A stretch of DNA of 64,000 nt from Thermosphaera aggregans DSM 11486. GTDB lineage: Archaea > Thermoproteota > Thermoprotei_A > Sulfolobales > Desulfurococcaceae. Below the pieces are notes generated by a model that was given only the letters and a program-made list of their open reading frames with translations, had not been told where the DNA came from and ran no database searches. The position numbers were made by a program, and so were the translations under genes. Positions within the stretch are counted from its first letter, which is position 1, and every line of letters begins with the position of its first letter. Where the stretch lies: the NCBI RefSeq assembly GCF_000092185.1, contig NC_014160.1:310001-374000 (forward strand). Direction: 5' to 3'. Below are positions 43,384 through 51,984 of the stretch, piece after piece.

Positions 43384-44489
43384 TGAGAAAGGATCTCTGC
43401 ATAGTGGGTGCTGGTCCGGCTGGACTTTTAACAGCGCTACATGTTAAGGAAAGAGACATCACCCTGATAGAGGAACATCAAAAAATAGGAATCCCCAAGC
43501 ACTGTGCCGGGCTTGTCGGGTTAGAGACGAAGAAGATTATTGAAAAAGAACTATCTCCTAGGCTGATTGATCACGAATATAATGAGATCGAATTCAACAT
43601 TCTCGGAGTCGGAAAACATGCTTTCCACTTTAAAGAGCCCGTAGTCTTCCATGTCAAAAGACCCTTGTTGGAATGGAAACTTTTTGATAAGGTGTCTTCT
43701 CAAATAGAGTTTTTATCCAAAGTAAAGGCGAAACCAGGGGAAACCCCCACAGAAATACACTCTAAGAATTATGAAATAAAATGCCAGGACGTAGTTGCCA
43801 GTGACGGTGTGTTAAGCCTCTTCAGGGAGAGGTATTTTAAAGCAAAACCTTGTTACTTAATTGGTTTCCAGGGATTGTTTGAGACTAACTATATCATTGA
43901 TAAAAGAATTATAGTAACCTATATTAACCATAATGATTTGTTATTTCATTGGATAATACCATTTGATGAAAATTTGGTTCTGTCTGGATATATGTCTAGG
44001 AAAACATTGCCAAAAAGCATTAATGAGAAATTGTTAGCTTTAAATGGCTTAAAACCCAAGGGTGTTGCCGAGTTTTTCGGCGGCCTTATCCCGTGTAGTC
44101 ATCCTTTAAAAATCCCTGTGTTCGCAAATCATTTATTCTTTTTCGGCGACTCAATACCCCTAGTAAAACCCTATACCGGAGGAGGGTTATACTATATTTT
44201 CAAGCTGGCCCCCGAGCTAGCCAGGACACTGGATAAAAATGATCCCCGTGGTTATGTGGAAGCATACTTATCTCAGAGCTATTTTAAACTGAAAGCTGAG
44301 CACTTTATGACGAAATTCTTTAGTAGAACCAGGTACTGGTTACCGGTTCCCATTCTCGAGTTTATAGAGAAAATAGGGTTATTCAGAAGGGATGACTATG
44401 ATAAACATTACAAACTACTCTTTAAGACCCTGCCGTTTATGCCATTTCTTCCTTCATATCTTTTTTGGTTGAGAAAAAGGCTTGCTTAA
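43380..44489 (+). CDS. FAD-dependent oxidoreductase, short geranylgeranyl-reductase-like
   Basis: The 369-residue flavoprotein begins with an FAD-binding motif ([14 protein letters not shown]) and has PKHCAGLVG, the equivalent of the cysteine segment of geranylgeranyl reductases. A degraded second FAD motif lies around [17 protein letters not shown]. It is about 90 residues shorter than the GGR at 36707 and lacks the usual C-terminal extension. It starts GTG 43380 or ATG 43383 within the stop of the AdoMetDC-family gene, so it is translationally coupled to it. An isoprenoid or other hydrophobic substrate is likely, but coupling to polyamine synthesis is unexplained. Its last 53 bp overlap the opposite-strand protease gene. 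Confidence 0.8.
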   Translation: MMRKDLCIVGAGPAGLLTALHVKERDITLIEEHQKIGIPKHCAGLVGLETKKIIEKELSPRLIDHEYNEIEFNILGVGKHAFHFKEPVVFHVKRPLLEWKLFDKVSSQIEFLSKVKAKPGETPTEIHSKNYEIKCQDVVASDGVLSLFRERYFKAKPCYLIGFQGLFETNYIIDKRIIVTYINHNDLLFHWIIPFDENLVLSGYMSRKTLPKSINEKLLALNGLKPKGVAEFFGGLIPCSHPLKIPVFANHLFFFGDSIPLVKPYTGGGLYYIFKLAPELARTLDKNDPRGYVEAYLSQSYFKLKAEHFMTKFFSRTRYWLPVPILEFIEKIGLFRRDDYDKHYKLLFKTLPFMPFLPSYLFWLRKRLA

Positions 44490-44973
44490 AGACATTGATA
44501 AAGTATTCGAGTAATCGCATCATATCACTTGTCAAGTCTAAACCATAGTCCAGGGAGAAAGGAGTCGCACCTATTATCATTATTCTTTCCACGCCATATT
44601 CTTTTCTTAGGATTTCAAGTAACGTTTTCAGGGGAATATTATGGGTTGTCACCAATATCTCCCCACTAGCTATCGCCGATTCATCGGCCAGTATGATAGA
44701 CCCAGGAGGTGATCCACGAGCGAGAACAGCGTCAATAATCAACAGGGCTTTAGGCCTTTTATCGTTTATGTCTGTTAGACATGACTCTATACCGTATTCA
44801 CACTTGACACATTCAATTCCCATGGAGTTTAAAAAATCGCAGGCCACGAGCCCGAAGGAATCGTCGGTTCTTAACGGTGTCCCCACTCCAAGGATCAATG
44901 GGTCGTGTTTTAAAAAAGACATTAAGGTGGTGAGCAGTTCCTCCTTAATAGCTATCAACCTATTTAGGAGCAT
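44437..44973 (-). CDS. Hydrogenase-maturation-type endopeptidase (HycI/HyaD family)
   Basis: The protein has the family start LILGVGTPLRTDDSFG, where the Asp binds the nickel-site precursor, then GIESC, LLIIDAV and TTHNIPL. These enzymes cut the C-terminal tail of hydrogenase large subunits after nickel insertion. The ATG at 44973 gives 178 residues and overlaps the end of porB by 14 bp. The frame is open to 45012, and a later ATG at 44922 is also possible. It is the last gene of the POR operon, yet no hydrogenase genes are in the window. Its 3' end overlaps the opposite-strand flavoprotein gene by 53 bp. Confidence 0.78.
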   Translation of the reverse strand: MLLNRLIAIKEELLTTLMSFLKHDPLILGVGTPLRTDDSFGLVACDFLNSMGIECVKCEYGIESCLTDINDKRPKALLIIDAVLARGSPPGSIILADESAIASGEILVTTHNIPLKTLLEILRKEYGVERIMIIGATPFSLDYGLDLTSDMMRLLEYFINVFKQAFFSTKKDMKEEMA

Positions 44974-46018
44974 TGCTTGCTCGTTTAAGCAGGTCTTCCC
45001 AGACCTTATCAACGTATTCTTGAAGCTCCTTCAGCTTCTCCTTGTTCTCAGGCTTCATTAAATGCCTAAACCTTCCCTGAACCTCCACGAACCGCTCAAT
45101 AGGCTGTTTCAGAGACGGGTTTCTCGCGATCACTAGGCTCCTGTCAGTCAGCATGTAACCGGTTTCCGGCGTCCACTCCCACAGCGGGAAGTAGCACGTG
45201 TCAACAGCTCTCCTTAATACTTCAATACTTATTGCATTATCGTGTCTCCAACCCCTGTCACAGCTACTCAACGAGTGTATGAATCCTGGGCCGTTGACTT
45301 CCAGTCCTTTCCTAACCTTTTTCATAAAGTCCATCCAGTGAGCAGGTGTAGCTGTTGCAACGTAAGGTATTCTGTGAGCAACCATGATGTCTGCAATAGG
45401 CTTCTTACTCTCCGGTTTACCCGGTATCACCTCGCCGGCTGGTGAAGTAGTTGTCGCAGCATACTTTGGAGTACCGCCACTTCTCTGTATTCCGGTATTC
45501 ATATATGCCTCATTGTCGTACAATATGTACAGAACGTCATGGCCTCTCTCAGCCATCCCGCTTAAGGCTTGGAACCCGATGTCGAATGTTCCACCATCGC
45601 CTGCGAAAACAACTACGTCAACATGCTCATAAGGTAGCCTCCCAGTTTTCTTCAAGGCTTTTATCGCAGACTCCACTCCAGCTGCAGTGGAAGCAGCGTT
45701 TTCGAACGCGTTATGGATCCATGGAACCGCCCAAGAAGTATAGGGGAATATTGTACTGGCGACTTCGAGACAACCTGTGGCGTTAACCACGATTGTGGGG
45801 CCTCTGAAAGCGAAGCTTGCTAGTTTAACAACTATAGGAGCGGCGCACCCTGCACATAATCTGTGGCCTGGTAATAGCGCACTCCTCTTCTGCTCTGCTA
45901 CTTGTCTAAGGTTGAAATTCAATGGGATTTCTCCTTTCCAGCCGGGTTCGAATATCCATATTTTATAGGCTGGTTCTCCCTTCTTTACTGGGAATTCGGG
46001 AAGAGTTTTCACTACCAT
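44960..46018 (-). CDS. porB: Pyruvate:ferredoxin oxidoreductase, beta subunit
   Basis: The 352-residue protein has the thiamine-pyrophosphate motif FAGDGGTFDIG and NEAYMNTGIQRSG. Cysteines in GHRLCAGC, ATGC and SSCDRGW provide the proximal [4Fe-4S] cluster. With the alpha, gamma and delta subunits it oxidises pyruvate to acetyl-CoA and CO2 and reduces ferredoxin. The length is longer than the KOR beta (276) encoded at 49607, as usual for POR/VOR beta subunits. It starts 1 bp after porA and is followed by the hydrogenase-type protease. Confidence 0.92.
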   Translation of the reverse strand: MVVKTLPEFPVKKGEPAYKIWIFEPGWKGEIPLNFNLRQVAEQKRSALLPGHRLCAGCAAPIVVKLASFAFRGPTIVVNATGCLEVASTIFPYTSWAVPWIHNAFENAASTAAGVESAIKALKKTGRLPYEHVDVVVFAGDGGTFDIGFQALSGMAERGHDVLYILYDNEAYMNTGIQRSGGTPKYAATTTSPAGEVIPGKPESKKPIADIMVAHRIPYVATATPAHWMDFMKKVRKGLEVNGPGFIHSLSSCDRGWRHDNAISIEVLRRAVDTCYFPLWEWTPETGYMLTDRSLVIARNPSLKQPIERFVEVQGRFRHLMKPENKEKLKELQEYVDKVWEDLLKRASNAPK

Positions 46019-46019
46019 T

Positions 46020-47273
46020 TTACCCCCTCACCCCCAGGTATCTTATCTTTTCTTTAACCTGACCCGTTTTCACGTCTTCTTTCACCTGCTCAATCATTTT
46101 TGCAACGAGCTCTGGGGTGAGATCCCTACCTCCTAGCCCGTACACGTAGTCCACGATTAATGGGTGAGAGCCAAGATCGTATAGGCTACTCACTACATCC
46201 TGGTATAAGGCTCCAAAGCTCCCTGGGCCGATTCCTTTATCCATTACTGCCACCGCTTTTGCATCCTTAAGAAGACCTTTAACCTCCTCGTATGGGAAGG
46301 GTCTGAACATTCTGATCCTCAATAATCCCAGCTTCTCCCCTTTCTCTCTGTACTTCTTTACAACGTTCCTTACAGTTCCTGCACCACTGCCCATGGCTAC
46401 TATGACTATTTCAGCATCCTCAACGCCGTAAGCATCTATTACTCCATCTCCGTACTTCCTCCCTGTTAACGCGAACCATTTCTCGTTAACCTCCCTCACC
46501 ACTGCTGGAACATTTTTCATCGCTTCTATTTGTTGAACCTTGTGCTCGAAGTAGTAATCATAGAGATCCAGGGACCCGAAGGTTAGCGGGCGTGCCGGGT
46601 TCAACATGTGAGGCACTTGCTCATCATAGTAGTCAACCCTAAGTTTTGCCACCTTCCTGTATCCGCCGAGGAACTCGGCCACAGCGTCATCTGGGAGCAC
46701 TCTAATGTTTTCGAGGGTGTGGCTGAGGAAGAATCCGTCAAGGTTTACTGCCACGGGCAGTAATACTCTTTCATCCTCAGCTATTTTGAAGGCCTGTATG
46801 GTCGTGTCATATGTTTCCTGAACATTTTCGGTAAAGAGTTGAACCCAGCCTGCGTCCCTCATCAGGTATGCGTCACTGTGGTCGTTGTGAATGTTGATTG
46901 GGGCCGATAAAGCCCTATTAGCCACAGCCATTACGATGGGAAGTCTTAACGCTGATGCAATATATACTATCTCAACCATTAACGCAAGGCCCTGGGAAGA
47001 CGTAGCAGTGAAGGTTCTGGCTCCTGCCGCAGCCGCGCCCACACAGGCGCTCATGGCAGAGTGCTCGGATTCAACTGGCACGAACTCTGTGTGAACCAAT
47101 CCGTCGGCAACGAACTCTGAGAATTTCTCCACAATGATTGTTTGGGGGGTGATAGGATATGCTGAGACAACGTCTACAAGGCTTTGCTTAACAGCATAGG
47201 CTACAGCCTCGTTACCGTTTACGTTAAGAATCTCCTGCATGTGAGATGGGTATTTAACTTCTAGCTTACTCAC
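46020..47273 (-). CDS. porA: Pyruvate:ferredoxin oxidoreductase, alpha subunit
   Basis: The 417-residue subunit has the POR alpha start (GNEAVAYAVKQSLVDVVSAYPITPQT), a transketolase-like pyrimidine-binding domain, ATSSQGLALM, and a C-terminal transketolase-like domain II (VIVAMGSGAGT, GSFGALYQD). The order gamma, delta, alpha, beta is the common archaeal POR order. A closely related VOR would look similar, so the substrate (pyruvate against branched-chain oxoacids) is assigned by likelihood and length. Confidence 0.9.
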   Translation of the reverse strand: MSKLEVKYPSHMQEILNVNGNEAVAYAVKQSLVDVVSAYPITPQTIIVEKFSEFVADGLVHTEFVPVESEHSAMSACVGAAAAGARTFTATSSQGLALMVEIVYIASALRLPIVMAVANRALSAPINIHNDHSDAYLMRDAGWVQLFTENVQETYDTTIQAFKIAEDERVLLPVAVNLDGFFLSHTLENIRVLPDDAVAEFLGGYRKVAKLRVDYYDEQVPHMLNPARPLTFGSLDLYDYYFEHKVQQIEAMKNVPAVVREVNEKWFALTGRKYGDGVIDAYGVEDAEIVIVAMGSGAGTVRNVVKKYREKGEKLGLLRIRMFRPFPYEEVKGLLKDAKAVAVMDKGIGPGSFGALYQDVVSSLYDLGSHPLIVDYVYGLGGRDLTPELVAKMIEQVKEDVKTGQVKEKIRYLGVRG

Positions 47274-47277
47274 GCGT

Positions 47278-47559
47278 TCACACCTCCTCGAACTCAGGTA
47301 TCATGGATATTGCTTTCACAGGACATTCGTGAGCACATATTCCACATCCCTTGCAGTAGTCATAGTTGACCTGTATCTTCTCTCCGTCCCACACGATAGC
47401 CATGTCTGGGCAGAAGAGCCAACAAAGCATGCATTTCGTGCACTTGTTGTGGTCTACGACTGGCTTAAGGGCTCTCCAATCACCTGTCTTAACATCAGTT
47501 GACAACCTGTAAGCGATCCCGCCTAATGGGAGTTCTTTCCAGCCTCTTTGACTACTCAT
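47278..47559 (-). CDS. porD: Pyruvate:ferredoxin oxidoreductase, delta (ferredoxin-like) subunit
   Basis: The 93-residue subunit has two [4Fe-4S] motifs: CTKCMLCWLFCP and CKGCGICAHECP. It passes electrons from the TPP site and its proximal cluster to external ferredoxin. It lies between porG and porA with gaps of 4 bp. Typical length. Confidence 0.94.
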   Translation of the reverse strand: MSSQRGWKELPLGGIAYRLSTDVKTGDWRALKPVVDHNKCTKCMLCWLFCPDMAIVWDGEKIQVNYDYCKGCGICAHECPVKAISMIPEFEEV

Positions 47560-47563
47560 AACA

Positions 47564-48121
47564 CTACACCTCGACCACGGACTCGTAAGCCTTCTTTATC
47601 AGTTCAAGATTCTTATCTGCTACTGGTCCTTTGAACCTTTCTCTAATCGCTTTTTCAACACTACTCCATGATATGATGTTTCCTAGTTTCAGCAAGCCAC
47701 CTATCATAGCCGTGTTCGTTATGTTTACCTTTAATATTTCGAGGGCGAGTTTAGAAGCAGGTGTTATGATCGCCCGGTAGTCTCCCTTCTTTATCTGTAG
47801 TTTCTCCAGAAATGACTCTGGGGTTCCCACATAATTTGATATAATGACCCCATTCTTCTTCAACCCCTGTACTATGTTCGGAGATAGTAGTGTGTAGTCG
47901 AGAACTATTACTATATCGGGGTTGTACACCATGCTGTGTATCTCTATTGGTTCATCGCTTATTCTAGTGAACGATAACATTGGGGCTCCTGACCGTTCCG
48001 GTCCGAACGCGGGGAAGCTTTGAACATACTTGCCTTCGTATGAAGCAGCCATTGCCACGATATTGCTAGCCGTCCAAGCTCCTTGTCCACCCCTACCATG
48101 CCATCTTATTTCAACCATCAT
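47564..48121 (-). CDS. porG: Pyruvate:ferredoxin oxidoreductase, gamma subunit
   Basis: The 185-residue subunit has the gamma hallmarks IRWHGRGGQGAWTASNI at the N-terminus and FPAFGPERSGAPML. It is the first gene of the POR operon. The start ATG at 48121 is preceded by GAGGTG as a ribosome site. The A/T box cattatttac (minus strand, about 48161-48170) gives a leader of about 17 nt. Confidence 0.93.
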   Translation of the reverse strand: MMVEIRWHGRGGQGAWTASNIVAMAASYEGKYVQSFPAFGPERSGAPMLSFTRISDEPIEIHSMVYNPDIVIVLDYTLLSPNIVQGLKKNGVIISNYVGTPESFLEKLQIKKGDYRAIITPASKLALEILKVNITNTAMIGGLLKLGNIISWSSVEKAIRERFKGPVADKNLELIKKAYESVVEV

Positions 48122-48240
48122 TCACGAATACACCTCTGGTTATCAAGAATGTTTCTTAAGGTAAATAATGTTAACTGATCCATATTTTTCAAAAATTTTT
48201 ATACCGCTATATACATTCCTTATTCCCCGATACAAGCTAG
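48122..48240. promoter_or_regulatory. Divergent promoters of the POR and KOR operons
   Basis: The gap separates the first genes of two four-subunit 2-oxoacid:ferredoxin oxidoreductases. For the KOR side, tatata at 48210-48215 lies 26-31 bp before the GTG, so the transcript is leaderless. For the POR side, an A/T box lies near 48161-48170. A single regulator bound between them could balance both enzymes; no operator is evident. Confidence 0.5.
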
Positions 48241-48501
48241 GTGAACGTATTGGCGCATGCTTTATCTCTCATTTCAAAAGAAAACAAGAAGTACAGGGTT
48301 AACGTTATAATAGATAGGTGCAAAGAGTGTGGCCTTTGCATTAATATTTGCCCGGTAAAGGTCCTGTCAAAATCCGGCATCCTCAACAAGAACGGTTATC
48401 GCCCACCGGACCCGGTTAATATTGAAAAATGCATTGGATGCCGGCTCTGCGAGTACAGTTGTCCCGATTTCGCAATATTCGTAGAGGGGGTGGGAAAGTG
48501 A
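48241..48501 (+). CDS. korD: 2-oxoacid (2-oxoglutarate-type) ferredoxin oxidoreductase, delta subunit
   Basis: The 86-residue ferredoxin-like protein has CKECGLCINICP and CIGCRLCEYSCP, two [4Fe-4S] sites. The start is GTG at 48241. Its stop TGA overlaps the alpha-subunit GTG by 4 bp. It is the first gene of the operon korD-korA-korB-korC. Confidence 0.9.
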   Translation: MNVLAHALSLISKENKKYRVNVIIDRCKECGLCINICPVKVLSKSGILNKNGYRPPDPVNIEKCIGCRLCEYSCPDFAIFVEGVGK

Positions 48502-49616
48502 GAAAGGTATTCGCCTCGGGGAACATAGCTGTCGCAGAGGCCGCCATGACTGCAGGGTTAAAGTTCTACGCAGGCTATCCCATAACACCTAGTTCTGATT
48601 TAATGGAGTATCTTGCCGAGGAGCTGCCTCGACGAGGAGGGGTTGTTATCCAGATGGAGGATGAGATAGCTTCAATAAACGCCATAATAGGGGCCTCTAA
48701 CGCTGGTGTAAAATCCATGACGGCAACCTCTGGTCCTGGCTTATCATTGATGGCTGAAGGAATAGGGCTTGCAGTGATAACCGAAACCCCGATCGTCATA
48801 GCCCACGTTATGAGAGCGGGGCCAAGTACGGGCGTTCCAACTAAGACAACACAGTCAGATATTTTCATGGTAAGGTGGCTAACGCACGGCGACTACATCA
48901 TACCCTCATTCGCACCTTGGAGCGTTCAGGAAGCATTTGACCTTACCATAAAAGCTTTCAACACATCTGAAAAGCTTAGAACACCTGTTTTCATACTCTC
49001 AGATGCAATACTCGCTCACGTATGGGAGCCACTGGTAGTCAAAGAACCTGGAGAGGTTGAAATAATCGAGAGGAAAACACCGAGGAGTAAGGAGGGCTAC
49101 ATGCCCTACCTCCCCGACGAGGATTTGGTTCCCCCTATGGCGCCTTTCGGCAAAGGGTATAAGGTCCTTGTCGAATCCCTGGTTCACGATGAAAAAGGAT
49201 ACTATGCTCCTAACAACGAAAAATATAAACAGCTTGTTACTAGGTTGAACGCGAAGATTACTAGAAATATCGACTGGCTGTTCGAGTATGAGGGATTCTT
49301 CCTCGACGATGCTGACATAGTTTTGGTGGCATACGGGTCTGTTGCGAGAACTGTTTTCGCTCTCGCTAAACAGTTAAGGAGTAGCGGGCTGAGAACAGGG
49401 CTATTCCGACCCAAAACCCTGTGGCCGCTTCATGAAAAAGTTATTAGGGATAGGATTAAGGGGAGGAAGATCATAGTGGTTGAGAACAATATTGGGAAAC
49501 TAGCCCTGGATGTTGAGAGAATACTGTGTGATAGAGAGGTCTATAAAGCCCCTGTGCTTAACCTCGAATCTCCAACTCTAAAAGAGGTAAAGGAGGCGGT
49601 CACGCAATGGCTTTAA
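48498..49616 (+). CDS. korA: 2-oxoacid (2-oxoglutarate-type) ferredoxin oxidoreductase, alpha subunit
   Basis: The 372-residue subunit has the N-terminal pattern SGNIAVAEAAMTAGLKFYAGYPITPSSDL and TSGPGLSLM. The frame is open from 48429, but the earlier part overlaps korD and gives unrelated residues. GTG 48498, with GGGGGTGGG before it, is the correct start and yields the family N-terminus. Together with a beta subunit of 276 residues and a separate gamma, this fits the KOR type that converts 2-oxoglutarate to succinyl-CoA. A broader 2-oxoacid range, as in crenarchaeal enzymes, is possible. Confidence 0.88.
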   Translation: MRKVFASGNIAVAEAAMTAGLKFYAGYPITPSSDLMEYLAEELPRRGGVVIQMEDEIASINAIIGASNAGVKSMTATSGPGLSLMAEGIGLAVITETPIVIAHVMRAGPSTGVPTKTTQSDIFMVRWLTHGDYIIPSFAPWSVQEAFDLTIKAFNTSEKLRTPVFILSDAILAHVWEPLVVKEPGEVEIIERKTPRSKEGYMPYLPDEDLVPPMAPFGKGYKVLVESLVHDEKGYYAPNNEKYKQLVTRLNAKITRNIDWLFEYEGFFLDDADIVLVAYGSVARTVFALAKQLRSSGLRTGLFRPKTLWPLHEKVIRDRIKGRKIIVVENNIGKLALDVERILCDREVYKAPVLNLESPTLKEVKEAVTQWL

Positions 49617-50437
49617 CAATTAAGACGCATCCGTTAGATAGGCATTTAAGAACAGACAGAATTCCAACACTATACTGCCCCGGATGCGGCCTAGGGATAG
49701 GTTTAGGGGCTATGTTACGCGGGCTTCAAAAAAGGATTGATGAGGGATCGATTTCTCCAGATAGCGTTGTCTGGGTTGGGGGTATTGGCTGCTCAGCCCG
49801 TCTATCATTCTACGTCAATTACGATTCTGCCCACGTTCTTCATGGAAGAGCAATCCCCTTCGCGGTTGGGGTAAAGCTTGCTAATCCTGAGCTAACAGTC
49901 ATAGTGGTAGGCGGAGACGGGGACATCGCCGGGATAGGCGGGAATCATTTATTGCATGCAGCACGGAGGAACATAGACATTATCACGGTTATGTTCACAA
50001 ACTTCGTCTATGCAATGACAGGGGGGCAAGTTGCACCTACAACTCCTCTCGGTGTTAGAACAACCACAACGCCGCACGGCAACCCGGAGCCTCCGTTAGA
50101 TGTTGTCAAAGTTGTATCTTCTCTCAACGCTAACTACGTCGCGAGGGCTAGTATTACAACCCCTCACTACATCGAGCAATACTTCTACAAGGCGCTAGGG
50201 ATGAGAGGGTTCAGGTTTATCGAGGTAGTGAGCACTTGTCCAGAGGTTTACGGGAGGCACATAGGTCTGAGAGACCCTGTCGAAATGTATAATGAGTTGA
50301 AAAAGAGGGTCATATATAAGCCTAGGCCAACCCTTGAAGAAGCCGCTATCAACTGGGAGAAAGGGATCGTAATAGGAGAGTACATTGTTAGGGACAATCC
50401 AGGATTCATTGATTTCCTACGGGGTGGTAATAAGTGA
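49607..50437 (+). CDS. korB: 2-oxoacid (2-oxoglutarate-type) ferredoxin oxidoreductase, beta subunit
   Basis: The 276-residue TPP-binding subunit has the cluster cysteines in YCPGCGLG, the TPP motif VGGDGDIAGIGG and FVYAMTGGQ, the last typical of KOR beta subunits. It overlaps korA by 10 bp and the gamma gene by 4 bp. It lacks the C-terminal extension seen in the POR beta subunit. Confidence 0.88.
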   Translation: MALTIKTHPLDRHLRTDRIPTLYCPGCGLGIGLGAMLRGLQKRIDEGSISPDSVVWVGGIGCSARLSFYVNYDSAHVLHGRAIPFAVGVKLANPELTVIVVGGDGDIAGIGGNHLLHAARRNIDIITVMFTNFVYAMTGGQVAPTTPLGVRTTTTPHGNPEPPLDVVKVVSSLNANYVARASITTPHYIEQYFYKALGMRGFRFIEVVSTCPEVYGRHIGLRDPVEMYNELKKRVIYKPRPTLEEAAINWEKGIVIGEYIVRDNPGFIDFLRGGNK

Positions 50438-50967
50438 AGAAGGAAATCCTGGTTGTGGGTAGGGGTGGACAGGGAGTATTGTTAATGGGGAGGATAATCG
50501 GTTTAGCCGCAAGCAAGTATGCCAACCTCTACGCGGTTTCAACGGAGTCGTACGCCAGCGAGACGAGAGGTGGGGAGAGCCGGGCTGAAGTGATAGTGGC
50601 GAGTGATATTGGCGAGATAGACTACTTGAAGGTGCAGAAGCCTGACATTGCGGTTTTCATGTATCCATTCAGGCTTGACTATTATTTGAAAATACTACGC
50701 CCAGAAACCTTGGTCTTCATCGATAATCTAGTCGTTCCAGAGGAGAAATTCTCCAATTATAATTTGAAATCCCAGCCTTACAGTAGCATAGCAGAATCTA
50801 TCGGTTCGCAAAGGGTTACAAACATGGTTATATTGGGACATATGTTGAAGGTTACAGGTCTAATGGAGATCAAGCATGTCCAAGAAGCTTTAAAGGAGAT
50901 TGTCCCGGAGAAATGGTTAGAGTTAAATATAAAAGCTCTTGAGAAAGGCTACTCTCTCCCGCCTTAA
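50434..50967 (+). CDS. korC: 2-oxoacid (2-oxoglutarate-type) ferredoxin oxidoreductase, gamma subunit
   Basis: The 177-residue subunit starts with VVGRGGQGVLLMGRI and contains TESYASETRGGES, the counterpart of the gamma-subunit core. It is the last gene of the KOR operon, and a 82-bp gap to the tRNA gene follows. Confidence 0.88.
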   Translation: MKKEILVVGRGGQGVLLMGRIIGLAASKYANLYAVSTESYASETRGGESRAEVIVASDIGEIDYLKVQKPDIAVFMYPFRLDYYLKILRPETLVFIDNLVVPEEKFSNYNLKSQPYSSIAESIGSQRVTNMVILGHMLKVTGLMEIKHVQEALKEIVPEKWLELNIKALEKGYSLPP

Positions 50968-51016
50968 AGTTTTCACACAACATCATGTCGAGATTTTTCA
51001 AAACCAATGTTAAAGC

Positions 51017-51026
51017 TTATTAGTAT
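51017..51026 (+). promoter_or_regulatory. Possible TATA box of the tRNA-Ala gene
   Basis: The A/T-rich ttattagtat lies 24-33 bp before the 5' end of the tRNA, the correct distance for an archaeal promoter. Confidence 0.35.
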
Positions 51027-51049
51027 TTAGCAACAATCGTTAAATTTTA

Positions 51050-51122
51050 GGGCCGGTAGCTCAGCTGGAAGAGCGCTGCCCTCGCACGGCAGAGGTCCCG
51101 GGTTCGAATCCCGGCCGGTCCA
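51050..51122 (+). tRNA. tRNA-Ala (anticodon CGC)
   Basis: The 73 bases fold as a full cloverleaf: acceptor GGGCCGG with CCGGTCC (one G-U pair), D-arm GCTC/GAGC, anticodon stem CTGCC/GGCAG, anticodon loop CTCGCAC with CGC at positions 34-36, and T-arm CCGGG/CCCGG with loop TTCGAAT. The discriminator base is A and no CCA is encoded. No intron is seen. The Tfx gene ends one base downstream on the opposite strand. Confidence 0.97.
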
Positions 51123-51123
51123 T

Positions 51124-51534
51124 CTAATCTAACACATCTATAGAGCCATCCCTCATTATGAGGATTTTGACCCTTCTATCAGTTATCTTACCTTTTTGTC
51201 CTGCCTTGTACCTTAACATATCGTAAATAAGCGTGAAATTCGCCCTAAGTTTAACATTAACTTCATCGGCCTTTCTTAAGATAATTCCAGGGATGTCGAC
51301 GAGATGGGTTCCCGGTTCAACAGTGACTACAGCGGCTGAGTTCAGCTCTTGATATAGTTTTAAGGTTTCCTTAGCGAGCCTTATTTTTTCTAAGGCAGCC
51401 TTCTCGAGCATTGATACATTGCTCCTTGAAGTGCTCAGGATTTTCGCTATTTGCGCCTGAGTATAGCCTTTAGACCGCAACTCTAGGATCCGATACTGTT
51501 TTTCGGTCAAGAGGCCGTATTTTTTCCCAGTCAA
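51124..51534 (-). CDS. Tfx family DNA-binding regulator
   Basis: The 136-residue protein has an N-terminal helix-turn-helix (EKQYRILELRSKGYTQAQIA, then TSRSNVSMLE) of the Tfx type and a C-terminal domain of about 80 residues (VEPGTHLVDIPGIILRKADE) characteristic of archaeal Tfx proteins. Tfx was first described near molybdenum formylmethanofuran dehydrogenase genes in a methanogen. Here there is no such operon, so its target is open. It is upstream of no gene on its strand; it ends one base from tRNA-Ala. Confidence 0.85.
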   Translation of the reverse strand: MTGKKYGLLTEKQYRILELRSKGYTQAQIAKILSTSRSNVSMLEKAALEKIRLAKETLKLYQELNSAAVVTVEPGTHLVDIPGIILRKADEVNVKLRANFTLIYDMLRYKAGQKGKITDRRVKILIMRDGSIDVLD

Positions 51535-51554
51535 GCAACCCCCCTTTCACAATA

Positions 51555-51968
51555 CTAAGTACTCATGAGAACGATGCCGAGCACTGCCATTAATATCCCA
51601 ATGATCTGTGTTAGGGTAAGTTTCTCACTTAAGATTAGAATTGATAATGCTAAAGTAATTATAGGGTAGACAGCAGTTACTGTGATAACAATACTGGCCT
51701 TACCCTGTTCCAGTGCTTTAACCATGAACCAGTATCCAAGCGTTCCAAAGAATCCTGCTACAAGTGGATATTGCATGTGCTTAAGGGGGTTGGCGTTGAA
51801 ATCGTTCTTCATGATCAGGGTTAAAACCGTCGCTGTCGCAAAAGACCCGATCGTGCTGAGATAGTAAGTTGTTACTGTATTGTAGAAATTATTCGAGTAT
51901 TTTAAAATCACTCCCCACATCCCCCATAAAATAAGAGAAATAACCGAGTAGAGGAGCCAGGCCTGCAT
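51555..51968 (-). CDS. Single-domain EamA/DMT family membrane protein
   Basis: From the ATG at 51968 (preceded by GGAGGGA) the protein has 137 residues and about five transmembrane helices, one EamA unit. Segments KASIVITVTAVYPIITL and LSILILSEKLTLTQIIG fit the second part of an EamA domain. Full DMT transporters have two such units in one chain, so this probably works as a homodimer. The frame is open to 51992, but that part lacks a ribosome site. The next gene upstream (DUF2299-like) ends 16 bp away. Confidence 0.8.
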   Translation of the reverse strand: MQAWLLYSVISLILWGMWGVILKYSNNFYNTVTTYYLSTIGSFATATVLTLIMKNDFNANPLKHMQYPLVAGFFGTLGYWFMVKALEQGKASIVITVTAVYPIITLALSILILSEKLTLTQIIGILMAVLGIVLMST

Positions 51969-51984
51969 TAAAATTCCCTCCTTT

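Noticed and set aside
48429-48497. Upstream ATG for the KOR alpha subunit
   Set aside because: It would overlap most of the second half of the ferredoxin-like subunit gene and add unrelated residues. GTG 48498 starts the conserved N-terminus.
51050-51122. tRNA gene as an integration site for a mobile element
   Set aside because: No integrase, no repeated 3' tRNA end downstream and normal housekeeping genes on both sides.
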